64,000 nucleotides of DNA from Methylorubrum populi (GTDB lineage Bacteria > Pseudomonadota > Alphaproteobacteria > Rhizobiales > Beijerinckiaceae), in assembly GCA_036946625.1 (NCBI GenBank), contig JAQIIU010000003.1, positions 1,127,961 to 1,191,960 of the forward strand, read 5' to 3'. Position numbers and translations under genes: made by a program. Numbering within the stretch: the first letter of the stretch is position 1; each line of letters opens with the position of its first letter. Below the pieces are notes generated by a model that had not been told where the DNA came from, searched no databases, and saw nothing but the letters and a program-made list of their open reading frames with translations. Positions 57,477-64,000 of the stretch are shown here, one piece after another.

Positions 57477-58510
57477 CAGGCCGCCTCGCCGAAGGGCGTC
57501 TTCGCCGCTCCGGCCGGTTCGAGAAACGCGCGCCGCAGGAAGCGCAGCGCCTCCGCCGGATCGGTGGTGGTGACGAGGCGGCGCCGGTCGTCGGGGTTCA
57601 GGGCGTTCGCGCCGGCCGCGTCGGCATAGGCCGCGAGGTGCTTGCGGGCGTGGCGCACGCCCATCGCCGCGCCGTAGAGGGCGATCAGCCCCTGGTAATG
57701 CTCCGCCGCCACCGCCGCGCGCCGCTCGGCCGGGAGCGGGACCACGGGGCGCCCGGCCAGACCGGCGGCGATCTCGCCGACGAGCCACGGTCGCCCGACC
57801 GCCGCGCGTCCGACCATCACGCCGGCCGCGCCGGATTCGCGCAGGCAGGTCCGGGCCGCTTCCAGGCCGGTGACGTCGCCGTTGGCGATGACGGGAAGGC
57901 GCACCGCCTCGACCACGGCCCGGATCGCCGACCAGTCGGCCCGGCCCTTGTAGAATTGCTGCCGGGTGCGGCCGTGCACCGTCACCCCGTCGAGACCGAG
58001 CGCTTCGGCCCGCCGCGCCAGTTCCGGCGCGTTGAGGCTGGCGTGGTCCCAGCCGAGGCGCATCTTCACGGTTACCGGCACGTCGACCGCCCCGCGCACG
58101 GCCGCGAGCAGACGGGCGGCGTGGTCGAGGTCGCGCATCAGCGCGGAGCCCGATTCGCCACCGGTCACGGTCTTGGCCGGACAGCCCATGTTGACGTCGA
58201 TGGCGTCGGCCCCGTTCGCCACGGCGATCCGGGCGGCCTCGGCCATCGGCTCGGAGGCGCAGCCGGCGAGCTGAACCACGTGGGGATTCACGCCGGCGCC
58301 CTCGGCCCGCACCTGCGATTCGGCGTCGCCCTTCGCGAACTCCGCCGCGGCGACCATTTCGGAGACGACGGCGCTGGCGCCGAGCCCCTGCGCGAGGCGG
58401 CGCATGTGCAGGTCGGTGACGCCCGACAGGGGCGCGAGCAGCACCGGCGGACTGATCGTCCCCCGGTCGGCCCCACGGCGCAGCGCGCTCAAATAATGGT
58501 CAGGTGTCAT
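57476..58510 (-). CDS. dusB: tRNA-dihydrouridine synthase DusB (NifR3)
   Basis: FMN enzyme reducing uridines in tRNA to dihydrouridine, 344 residues from the ATG at 58510. Motifs: [40 protein letters not shown] with the catalytic Cys, and [40 protein letters not shown]. The dusB-ntrB-ntrC order is the classical nifR3-ntrBC operon of Alphaproteobacteria. A longer frame upstream to 58606 lacks protein-like sequence. Confidence 0.96.
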   Translation of the reverse strand: MTPDHYLSALRRGADRGTISPPVLLAPLSGVTDLHMRRLAQGLGASAVVSEMVAAAEFAKGDAESQVRAEGAGVNPHVVQLAGCASEPMAEAARIAVANGADAIDVNMGCPAKTVTGGESGSALMRDLDHAARLLAAVRGAVDVPVTVKMRLGWDHASLNAPELARRAEALGLDGVTVHGRTRQQFYKGRADWSAIRAVVEAVRLPVIANGDVTGLEAARTCLRESGAAGVMVGRAAVGRPWLVGEIAAGLAGRPVVPLPAERRAAVAAEHYQGLIALYGAAMGVRHARKHLAAYADAAGANALNPDDRRRLVTTTDPAEALRFLRRAFLEPAGAAKTPFGEAA

Positions 58511-58636
58511 TGTGCACAATAAATAGCCAAATGCCGGCGGGACGCAAGCGCGGTGTCGTTTGCCTTCGGGCATGACGATGCCTAAGAGCGCGACGATCCC
58601 ATCCATCCCCAGATGATTTCAGTTCGAGGCCCCAGC

Positions 58637-59926
58637 ATGTCCGATGAAGCCGCACGGCAGCCGGGGAACGAGAAAGTCGCGGCGGTGGTGGTGGCCGCCG
58701 GCAAGGGCCTGCGGGTCGGCGGCGACCTGCCCAAGCAATACCGCCGCGTCGGCGGCCGGGCGGTGCTGACGCGGACGCTCGCCGCTTTGGCGGACTCGCC
58801 CCGGATCGCGCGCATCCAGCCGGTGATCGCGCCCGACGCGCGCGATTTCTTCCGCGAATGCCTCGCCGACCTCGAACCGGCCCAGCGCGGGAAGCTGGCC
58901 GAGCCGGTCCCGGGCGGGGCGACGCGCCAGCAATCGGTGGCGGCGGGCCTCGAAGGGCTGGCCCGCGCCGCCGCGCCCGACCTCGTGCTCGTCCACGACG
59001 CGGCGCGCCCCTTCGTGGACGAGGCGCTGATCGCCCGCGCGGTCGCGGCCGGGGCCGAGCACGGCGCGGCGGTGCCGGGCGTGGCGGTCTCCGATACGAT
59101 CAAGCTGGTGGAGGCGATCGCGCCGGGGATCGGCCGCGTCCACGAGACGCCGGCCCGCGAGAACTTGCGCGCGGTGCAGACGCCCCAGAGCTTCCGCTTC
59201 GGCCTGCTTCTCGACGCGCACCGCCGGGCGGTGGCCGAGGGGTGCGACGGCTTCACCGATGACGGGGCGCTCGCCGAATGGGCCGGGCTGCCGGTCGTGG
59301 TGTTCGAGGGCGATGCCCGCAATCGCAAGATCACCCAGGCCGCGGACCTGATCGAGGCGGACCGGGCTTTCTCCGACACCGCGCCCGCGATATCTGGTGC
59401 TCCCATGACCACCTACGTGACCCGCCTCGGCACCGGCTTCGACGTCCACGCCTTCACGGAGGGCGACCATGTCTGGCTCGGCGGCGTGAAGATCCCCGCC
59501 GACCGCGGCGTGCTCGCCCATTCCGACGGTGACGTGGCGCTGCACGCGCTCACCGACGCGCTGCTCGGCGCCATCGCCGACGGCGACATCGGCACGCACT
59601 TCCCGCCCTCCGACGAGAAGTGGCGCGGCGCGTCCTCCGACCGGTTCCTGGCCCATGCCTGCCGGCTCGTGCGGGCGCGCGGCGGCCGGATCGACCATCT
59701 CGACGTGACGGTGCTGGCCGAGGCGCCGCGCATCGGTCGGCACCGCGACGCGATCCGCGCGCGCATCGCCGAGGTCGCGGGCGTGCCGCTCTCCTCCGTG
59801 TCGATCAAGGCGACCACGACCGAGAAGCTCGGCTTCGTCGGCCGGGCGGAAGGCCTCGCCGCCCAGGCGGCCGCGACCGTGCGCCTGCCGGAAGTCTGCG
59901 CCGAGACCGACGAGCGGCGTTCGTGA
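58637..59926 (+). CDS. ispDF: Bifunctional IspD/IspF isoprenoid enzyme
   Basis: Two steps of the MEP pathway in one chain of 429 residues. The N-terminal IspD half (cytidylyltransferase) has [20 protein letters not shown] and [20 protein letters not shown]. The C-terminal IspF half (cyclodiphosphate synthase) starts [20 protein letters not shown] and holds [20 protein letters not shown] and [20 protein letters not shown]. The fusion is typical of many Alphaproteobacteria. ATG 58637 has GAGGC upstream; ATG 58613 is possible. The GTG of cinA overlaps its stop. Confidence 0.97.
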   Translation: MSDEAARQPGNEKVAAVVVAAGKGLRVGGDLPKQYRRVGGRAVLTRTLAALADSPRIARIQPVIAPDARDFFRECLADLEPAQRGKLAEPVPGGATRQQSVAAGLEGLARAAAPDLVLVHDAARPFVDEALIARAVAAGAEHGAAVPGVAVSDTIKLVEAIAPGIGRVHETPARENLRAVQTPQSFRFGLLLDAHRRAVAEGCDGFTDDGALAEWAGLPVVVFEGDARNRKITQAADLIEADRAFSDTAPAISGAPMTTYVTRLGTGFDVHAFTEGDHVWLGGVKIPADRGVLAHSDGDVALHALTDALLGAIADGDIGTHFPPSDEKWRGASSDRFLAHACRLVRARGGRIDHLDVTVLAEAPRIGRHRDAIRARIAEVAGVPLSSVSIKATTTEKLGFVGRAEGLAAQAAATVRLPEVCAETDERRS

Positions 59927-60438
59927 TCGCGGACGCCGCCCTGCTCGCCCGTGCCGAGGCGCTGGTGCGGGCCTATGCGGCGGCGGGGCGTAGGATCGCG
60001 ACGGCCGAGTCCTGCACGGGCGGGCTCATCGCCGGATTGCTGACCGCGGTGCCCGGCTCGTCGGCGGTCGTGGAGCGCGGCTTCGTCACCTATTCCAACG
60101 AGGCCAAGGCCGAATCGATCGGCGTGCCGATGGACCTGATCGCGGCGCACGGCGCGGTGAGCGAGCCGGTGGCCCGCGCCATGGCGGAGGGGGCCCTGCG
60201 CGCCTCGCGGGCCGATGTCGCGGTCTCGGTGACCGGCATCGCCGGGCCGGGCGGCGGCAGCGCCGGGAAGCCGGTCGGCCTCGTCCATTTCGGGCTCGCG
60301 GTGGAGGGCGGATCGACGCGCCACGCCGAGCGCCGCTTCGGCGACGTCGGACGGGCAGAGATCCGGCGGTCGTCGGTGGCGGAGGCTTTGGCACTTCTGG
60401 AGGAGGCGGTTGGTCTTCCGCACCGCGGCGAGACATGA
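59923..60438 (+). CDS. CinA C-terminal-domain (nicotinamide-nucleotide amidase) protein
   Basis: Protein of 171 residues from GTG 59923 (GTGA overlap with ispDF). The CinA_C domain is clear: [40 protein letters not shown] and [20 protein letters not shown]. The family (PncC type) deamidates nicotinamide mononucleotide in NAD salvage. The N-terminal CinA domain is absent, as is usual for stand-alone PncC. Confidence 0.93.
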   Translation: MIADAALLARAEALVRAYAAAGRRIATAESCTGGLIAGLLTAVPGSSAVVERGFVTYSNEAKAESIGVPMDLIAAHGAVSEPVARAMAEGALRASRADVAVSVTGIAGPGGGSAGKPVGLVHFGLAVEGGSTRHAERRFGDVGRAEIRRSSVAEALALLEEAVGLPHRGET

Positions 60439-60473
60439 GCCGATATCCGGCTGATGACTTCGGCCTCTTCCTG

Positions 60474-60564
60474 CGTCATCGCGAGGCGAAGCCGTGGCAA
60501 TCCAGGGCGCGCCCTTTCCGGATCTGTCGCGCCTTGGATCGCTTCGCGGCCGCTCGCGATGACG
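60474..60564. repeat. Dispersed palindromic repeat, unit A of cluster
   Basis: Left arm CGTCATCGCGAGGCGAAGCC then GTGGCAATCCAG; right arm inverse with CTTGGATCGCTTCGCGGCCG then CTCGCGATGACG. Loop of about 30 bases (GGCGCGCCCTTTCCGGATCT and GTCGCGC), much like the loop of unit B and copy 1. Confidence 0.85.
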
Positions 60565-60583
60565 GAGGGGGCCAAACCCGAAG

Positions 60584-60624
60584 CGATCAAGCGGAAACGG
60601 TATGATACGGTTTCCGGTTGATCG
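60584..60624. repeat. Near-perfect 41-bp palindrome
   Basis: Left half begins CGATCAAGCGGAAAC; right half ends GTTTCCGGTTGATCG. Arms of 20 bases match at 18 positions around a single central base (60604). It sits between repeat units A and B, and part of it (GGTTGAT) recurs near other copies, so it may belong to a composite element. Confidence 0.8.
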
Positions 60625-60639
60625 GCTCGGTTCCTCACC

Positions 60640-60731
60640 CGTCATCGCGAGCGAATGCGAAGCGATCCAGGCCGCCGCCCTATCCGGAGGTGTCGCGCCC
60701 TGGATCGCCGACGCCTCGCCTCGCGATGACG
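60640..60731. repeat. Dispersed palindromic repeat, unit B of cluster
   Basis: Left arm CGTCATCGCGAGCGAATGCG then AAGCGATCCAG, identical to the left arm of copy 1 at 14284; right arm ends CGCCTCGCGATGACG. Confidence 0.85.
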
Positions 60732-60745
60732 GAGCATGGCAAAGA

Positions 60746-60817
60746 CCGAAGCGATCCAGGCGCGACCTGTCCGGAAAGGGCGCGCCCTGGATTGCCACGG
60801 CTTCGCCTCGCAATGAC
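60746..60817. repeat. Dispersed palindromic repeat, unit C of cluster (left arm shortened)
   Basis: Begins CCGAAGCGATCCAG without the GTCATCGCGAG part, then a loop, then CTGGATTGCCACGGCTTCGC and CTCGCAATGAC. The outer half of one arm is missing. Confidence 0.8.
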
Positions 60818-60904
60818 ACACGAGAGGCCGAGGTCATCAACCGGATGTCGTATGAGACGCAGCGTGGCTGCATCACGCCAGCCCACTTCCGGCACCGTCG
60901 CGCT

Positions 60905-60987
60905 CCTGGATCGCTTCGCCTGACGGCTCGCGATGACGGTGAGGGCCACCCTCTTCGTCATTGCGAGGCGAAGCCGAAGCAATCCAG
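60905..60987. repeat. Dispersed palindromic repeat, units D and E of cluster
   Basis: CCTGGATCGCTTCGCCTGAC then GGCTCGCGATGACG (60905-60938), a short spacer, then CGTCATTGCGAGGCGAAGCC then GAAGCAATCCAG (60956-60987). The arms face outward as in copy 2. The remainder of the 60439-61070 gap holds no gene. Confidence 0.85.
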
Positions 60988-61070
60988 TGCTCGACGTCAG
61001 CCGGCTCGGCGCTCGGTCGTCCCCATTCGCCAGCGACCTCGGCCGACGTCGTAGGATGGATGCGTCAGCC

Positions 61071-63314
61071 TCACACCAGCAGCCGGTCCAGCGTGATCGG
61101 CGTCTTGCGCACCCGCACGCCCGTGGCGTGGTAGACCGCGTTGGCGATGGCGCCGGCGGTGCCGGTGATGCCGATCTCGCCGACGCCCTTGATGCCGAGC
61201 GGGTTCACGTGCGGGTCGTGCTCGTCGACGAGGATCGCCTCGATCGAGGGCACGTCGGCGTTCACCGGCACGTGGTACTCGCCCAGATTGGCGTTCATCA
61301 CGCGGCCCGAGCGCGGATCGACCACGGCGTTCTCATGCAGCGCGAAGGACACGCCCCAGATCATCCCGCCGTAATACTGGCTGGTGACGAGGCGGGGGTT
61401 GACGATCCGCCCGGCGGCGAAGGCGCCGACGAGGCGGGTGACGCGGATCTGGCCGAGATCGGGATCGACGCCGACCTCGGCGAAGACCGCGCCGTGGGCG
61501 TGCATGGCGTAGGCCTCGCGCGCGGCGGCATCGGCCGCGCCCTGGCCCTGCGCTGAAACGGAGGCCCGCCCGGCCCGCGAAAGAATCTCGGAGAACGACT
61601 CGCTGCGGCCCTCGTCGTCGCGGCGCACCAGCCGGCCGCCGCGGGCGTAGACGCCGGCGTTGCCGGCTCCGTAGAGAGCCGAGCGTTCGTCGTCGGTGGC
61701 GAGATCGGCGAGCTGCGCCAGCACGGCCGCCGCGGCGGAATGGATCGCCGAGCCGGCGGTCGCGGTATGGGCCGAGCCGCCGGCGATGCCGGCATTCGGC
61801 AGATCGGACGTGCCGCTCCGGAAATCGAGCCGGTCGAGTTCGATCCCGAGCCCGTCGGCGGCGATCTGCGCCAGGGCGGTCCAGGCCCCCTGGCCCATGT
61901 CGTGGGCGCCGAGCGCCACGGTTCCCGTGCCGTCGGCGCGGATCTCGGCCCGCGCCTCGGCCTGCATCATCAGGGCGGGGAACAGGGCGGTGCCGATGCC
62001 GTAGCCGATCAGCCGGCCGGCCGCATCGCGCATGGAGCGGGGCGCCTTGCCGCGCCTGTCCCAGCCGAAGCGGGCGGCGCCTTGCGCGTAGCATTCCCGC
62101 AGCGCCTTGGAGGAGAACGGCCGGCCGGAAATCGGCTCGGCCTCGGCATAGTTCTTCAAGCGGAATTCGAGCGGGTCGAGGCCGCAGGCCTCCGCCATCT
62201 CGTCGATGGCGCCCTCCAGCGCCACGCTGCCCGAGGCCTCGCCCGGCGCCCGCATGAACAGCGGCGTGCCGGTATCGACCCGCACGCCCGAATGCCCCGT
62301 CGAGACCGCGGGCGCGGCGTAGAGGTAGCGGGACAGCGCGCTGGCCGGCTCGTAGAAGTCGTCGAAGCGGCTCGTCGCCGTGAGCGTGTGGTGGTCGAGG
62401 GCGGTCAGCGCGCCGTCCGCGTCGGTGCCGAGCCGCAGCGTCTGGCGTGTCTCGGCCCGGTGGCCGACCGGGCCGAACATCTGCTCGCGGCGCAACACCA
62501 GCTTCACCGGCCGTCCGACGAGCCGGGCCGCCATCGCGCCGAGCACCTGCGGCCCGGACAGGAATCCCTTCGAGCCGAAGCCGCCGCCGAGGAAGGGCGA
62601 ACGCACCAGGACGTTCTCGGGAGCGATGCCGAACAGGCCGGCGAGCCGCATCTTGGCCATGGCGAGGCCCTGGCTCGGCGTGTCGACGGTCAGCCGGTCG
62701 CCGTCCCACCGCGCGACGACGGCGTGCGGCTCCAGCGCGTTGTGGTACTGCGCGGCGGTCTCGTAGGTCGTCTCCAACCTCCGTTCGGCCTGCTTCAGGC
62801 CGGCCTCGACATCGCCGCGGGAGACGACCGCCGCGTCGCCCGCGCCGACCGCTTCGGGTTCCTGCGGCGCTTCCGCGTCGAGCCCGATCCGGACGGGCTC
62901 CGCCGCGTAGCGCGGCGCCAGCAGTTCGGCGCCCTCGGTCGCGGCCTCCAGCGTCTCGGCGATCACCACGGCGATCGGCTGGTGGGCGTAGCGCACGCGG
63001 TCGTTCTGGAGCAGGTCGAGCCGGAACATGAAGGGGTTGTCCTTCGCATCCGGGTCCTGGGCGAGCTTCGGCGCATTGGCGCCGGTCATCACCTCGACCA
63101 CCCCGGGATGGGCCCTGGCCGCCGCCACGTCGAGGCCGGTCACCCGGCCGCGGGCGATGCGGCTCACCGCCATCACCGCGTGAAGCAAGCCTTCCGGCCG
63201 GTTGTCGGCGGCGTAGGTCGCCTGCCCCGTGACCTTCAGGAAGCCGTCGCGGCGCGTCAGCGGCTGGCCGACGCTCGACCCGTGCCGGGCCTGCTCGGTG
63301 GCGATGTCAGGCAT
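61071..63314 (-). CDS. Aldehyde oxidoreductase, molybdenum-binding subunit (PaoC/YagR-like)
   Basis: Large subunit of a xanthine oxidase-family enzyme, 747 residues. N-terminal hammerhead domain: GQPLTRRDGFLKVTGQATYA, then ATEGAELLAPRYAAEPVRI. Mo-cofactor domains: LVRSPFLGGGFGSKGFLSGP, MRAPGEASGSVALEGAIDEM, TVALGAHDMGQGAWTALAQI and the active-site Glu in GIKGVGEIGITGTAGAIANA. Its start overlaps the 3' end of the FAD subunit by eight bases, so they are co-translated. Substrate cannot be told; PaoABC oxidises aromatic aldehydes. Confidence 0.9.
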   Translation of the reverse strand: MPDIATEQARHGSSVGQPLTRRDGFLKVTGQATYAADNRPEGLLHAVMAVSRIARGRVTGLDVAAARAHPGVVEVMTGANAPKLAQDPDAKDNPFMFRLDLLQNDRVRYAHQPIAVVIAETLEAATEGAELLAPRYAAEPVRIGLDAEAPQEPEAVGAGDAAVVSRGDVEAGLKQAERRLETTYETAAQYHNALEPHAVVARWDGDRLTVDTPSQGLAMAKMRLAGLFGIAPENVLVRSPFLGGGFGSKGFLSGPQVLGAMAARLVGRPVKLVLRREQMFGPVGHRAETRQTLRLGTDADGALTALDHHTLTATSRFDDFYEPASALSRYLYAAPAVSTGHSGVRVDTGTPLFMRAPGEASGSVALEGAIDEMAEACGLDPLEFRLKNYAEAEPISGRPFSSKALRECYAQGAARFGWDRRGKAPRSMRDAAGRLIGYGIGTALFPALMMQAEARAEIRADGTGTVALGAHDMGQGAWTALAQIAADGLGIELDRLDFRSGTSDLPNAGIAGGSAHTATAGSAIHSAAAAVLAQLADLATDDERSALYGAGNAGVYARGGRLVRRDDEGRSESFSEILSRAGRASVSAQGQGAADAAAREAYAMHAHGAVFAEVGVDPDLGQIRVTRLVGAFAAGRIVNPRLVTSQYYGGMIWGVSFALHENAVVDPRSGRVMNANLGEYHVPVNADVPSIEAILVDEHDPHVNPLGIKGVGEIGITGTAGAIANAVYHATGVRVRKTPITLDRLLV

Positions 63315-64000
63315 GGAGGGCGTCTCCCGAGAAGGCGGAAGCCGGAAGCGCCGGCATGCGCTCCGGCGTGCCGGCGGCGGCGAGGACGAGCGTCCGCACG
63401 ATCAGGCGGCGGGCCAGCTCGATCTTGAAAGCGTTGTCGCCGGAGGGTCTCGCCTCGGCGAGCGCCGCGTCGGCGGCCGCGCGGAAGCTCTCTTCGGTCG
63501 GCTCGACGCCCGCCAGAACGGCTTCCGCCGCGCGGACGCGCCAGGGCTTGAGCGCGACGCCGCCGAGCGCGAGGCGTGCCTCCCCGATGCGTTCGCCGTC
63601 GAGCCGCAGCAAGGCCGCGGCCGAGACCACGGCGAAGGCGTAGGAGGTGCGGTCGCGGACCTTGAGGTAGCGCGAATGCGCGGCGAAGCCCGCGGCCTCC
63701 GCGGGCAGGCGCAGGGCGACGACGAGGTCGCCGGGCTCCAGCACCGTCTCCCGATCCGGGCTCTCGCCCGGCAGGCGGTGGAAGGCCTCGAGCGGCACCG
63801 CGCGGGCCCCGGCCTTGCCCTCGATCTCGACGGTCGCGTCGAGGGCGACCAGCGGCACGCAGAAATCCGACGGGTTGGTGGCGATGCAGCGCTCGCTCCA
63901 GCCGAGCACGGCGTGGAGCCGGGTCTCGCCGCCGCGCGCGTCGCAGCCGGCCCCGGGATCGCGCTTGTTGCAGGCGCTGGCCGGGTCGTGGAAGTAGGGG
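63307..64000 (-). CDS. Aldehyde oxidoreductase, FAD/[4Fe-4S] subunit (PaoB/YagS-like), 5' end outside window
   Basis: C-terminal part of the FAD-binding subunit of a molybdenum hydroxylase; about 230 codons are visible. The edge region reads PYFHDPASACNKRDPGAGCD followed by ARGGETRLHAVLGWSERCIA. These Cys lie in the insertion that in E. coli PaoB binds an extra [4Fe-4S] cluster, separating it from ordinary CoxM-type subunits. The CO-dehydrogenase flavoprotein C-terminal domain follows (VVALRLPAEAAGFAAHSRYL, RLALGGVALKPWRVRAAEAV). The [2Fe-2S] subunit PaoA should lie just past the right edge. Confidence 0.88.
   Translation of the reverse strand, partial: PYFHDPASACNKRDPGAGCDARGGETRLHAVLGWSERCIATNPSDFCVPLVALDATVEIEGKAGARAVPLEAFHRLPGESPDRETVLEPGDLVVALRLPAEAAGFAAHSRYLKVRDRTSYAFAVVSAAALLRLDGERIGEARLALGGVALKPWRVRAAEAVLAGVEPTEESFRAAADAALAEARPSGDNAFKIELARRLIVRTLVLAAAGTPERMPALPASAFSGDALHA

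Noticed and set aside
60439-61070. CRISPR array in the repeat-filled gap
   Set aside because: Units are inverted rather than direct, unevenly spaced and variable, with related rather than unique sequence between them; no cas gene is near.

Overview
This 64 kb stretch is GC-rich chromosome from an alphaproteobacterium of the order Hyphomicrobiales/Rhizobiales, most probably Methylobacterium or Methylorubrum (the genus is an inference from memory of gene order and product style, not from a search). Supporting signs are the CcrM-type methyltransferase, rpoZ next to a single long Rsh protein, fused IspD-IspF beside dusB-ntrB-ntrC, a Porin_2-type porin, aerobic cobaltochelatase genes cobS/cobT, and the block nifU/tsaB/rimI/plsC/miaB/phoH/ybeY/corC/lnt. 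Most of the window is conserved chromosomal backbone. I see no CRISPR array, prophage, transposase, rRNA or tRNA gene.

Layout. 1-6.5 kb: partial ccrM (-), an RlpA-like secreted protein, a PHA-system protein, a small Pro-rich protein, an ABC-F ATPase and a porin. 6.6-12.6 kb: OmpA-like protein with a small membrane protein, then on the minus strand a class III cyclase and a soluble lytic transglycosylase. 12.8-19.7 kb: dapA, smpB, a NYN-domain protein, pyrE, a small secreted protein, rsh and rpoZ. 20-30.5 kb: Fe-S scaffold protein, tsaB-rimI-plsC and miaB-phoH-ybeY-corC-lnt-MFS, tightly packed with stop/start overlaps. 30.7-37.6 kb: glycine-rich secreted protein, divergent katA/oxyR, an AbrB-type membrane protein with dgkA, a truncated metallophosphoesterase and murI. 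37.8-46.2 kb: ergothioneine genes egtB-egtD, a DUF779 gene, assimilatory nitrate reductase nasA with cysG, and a SCO1/SenC protein. 46.2-54.8 kb: membrane glycosyltransferase, periplasmic binding protein, cobT-DUF29-cobS, a J-domain protein, bolA and arfB. 54.9-64 kb: dusB-ntrB-ntrC (minus), ispDF-cinA (plus), a repeat-filled gap, and two subunits of a PaoABC-type molybdenum aldehyde oxidoreductase that runs off the right edge.

Functional themes: nitrogen (NtrBC, NasA, and CysG, which makes siroheme for the nitrite reductase that must act after NasA), oxidative stress (OxyR, KatA, EgtB, EgtD), translation quality control (SmpB, ArfB, YbeY, TsaB, MiaB, DusB) and envelope biogenesis (Lnt, MurI, Slt, RlpA-like, PlsC, DgkA). 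No clearly new system stands out. The points most worth a second look are several copies of a dispersed palindromic repeat, with at least five arms packed into the 60.4-61.1 kb gap; a cyclase frame that runs about 380 bp antisense into its neighbours; a metallophosphoesterase gene cut off at a 14-bp tandem duplication; a DUF29 gene lodged between cobS and cobT; and a set of short exact tandem duplications in or at the ends of genes.
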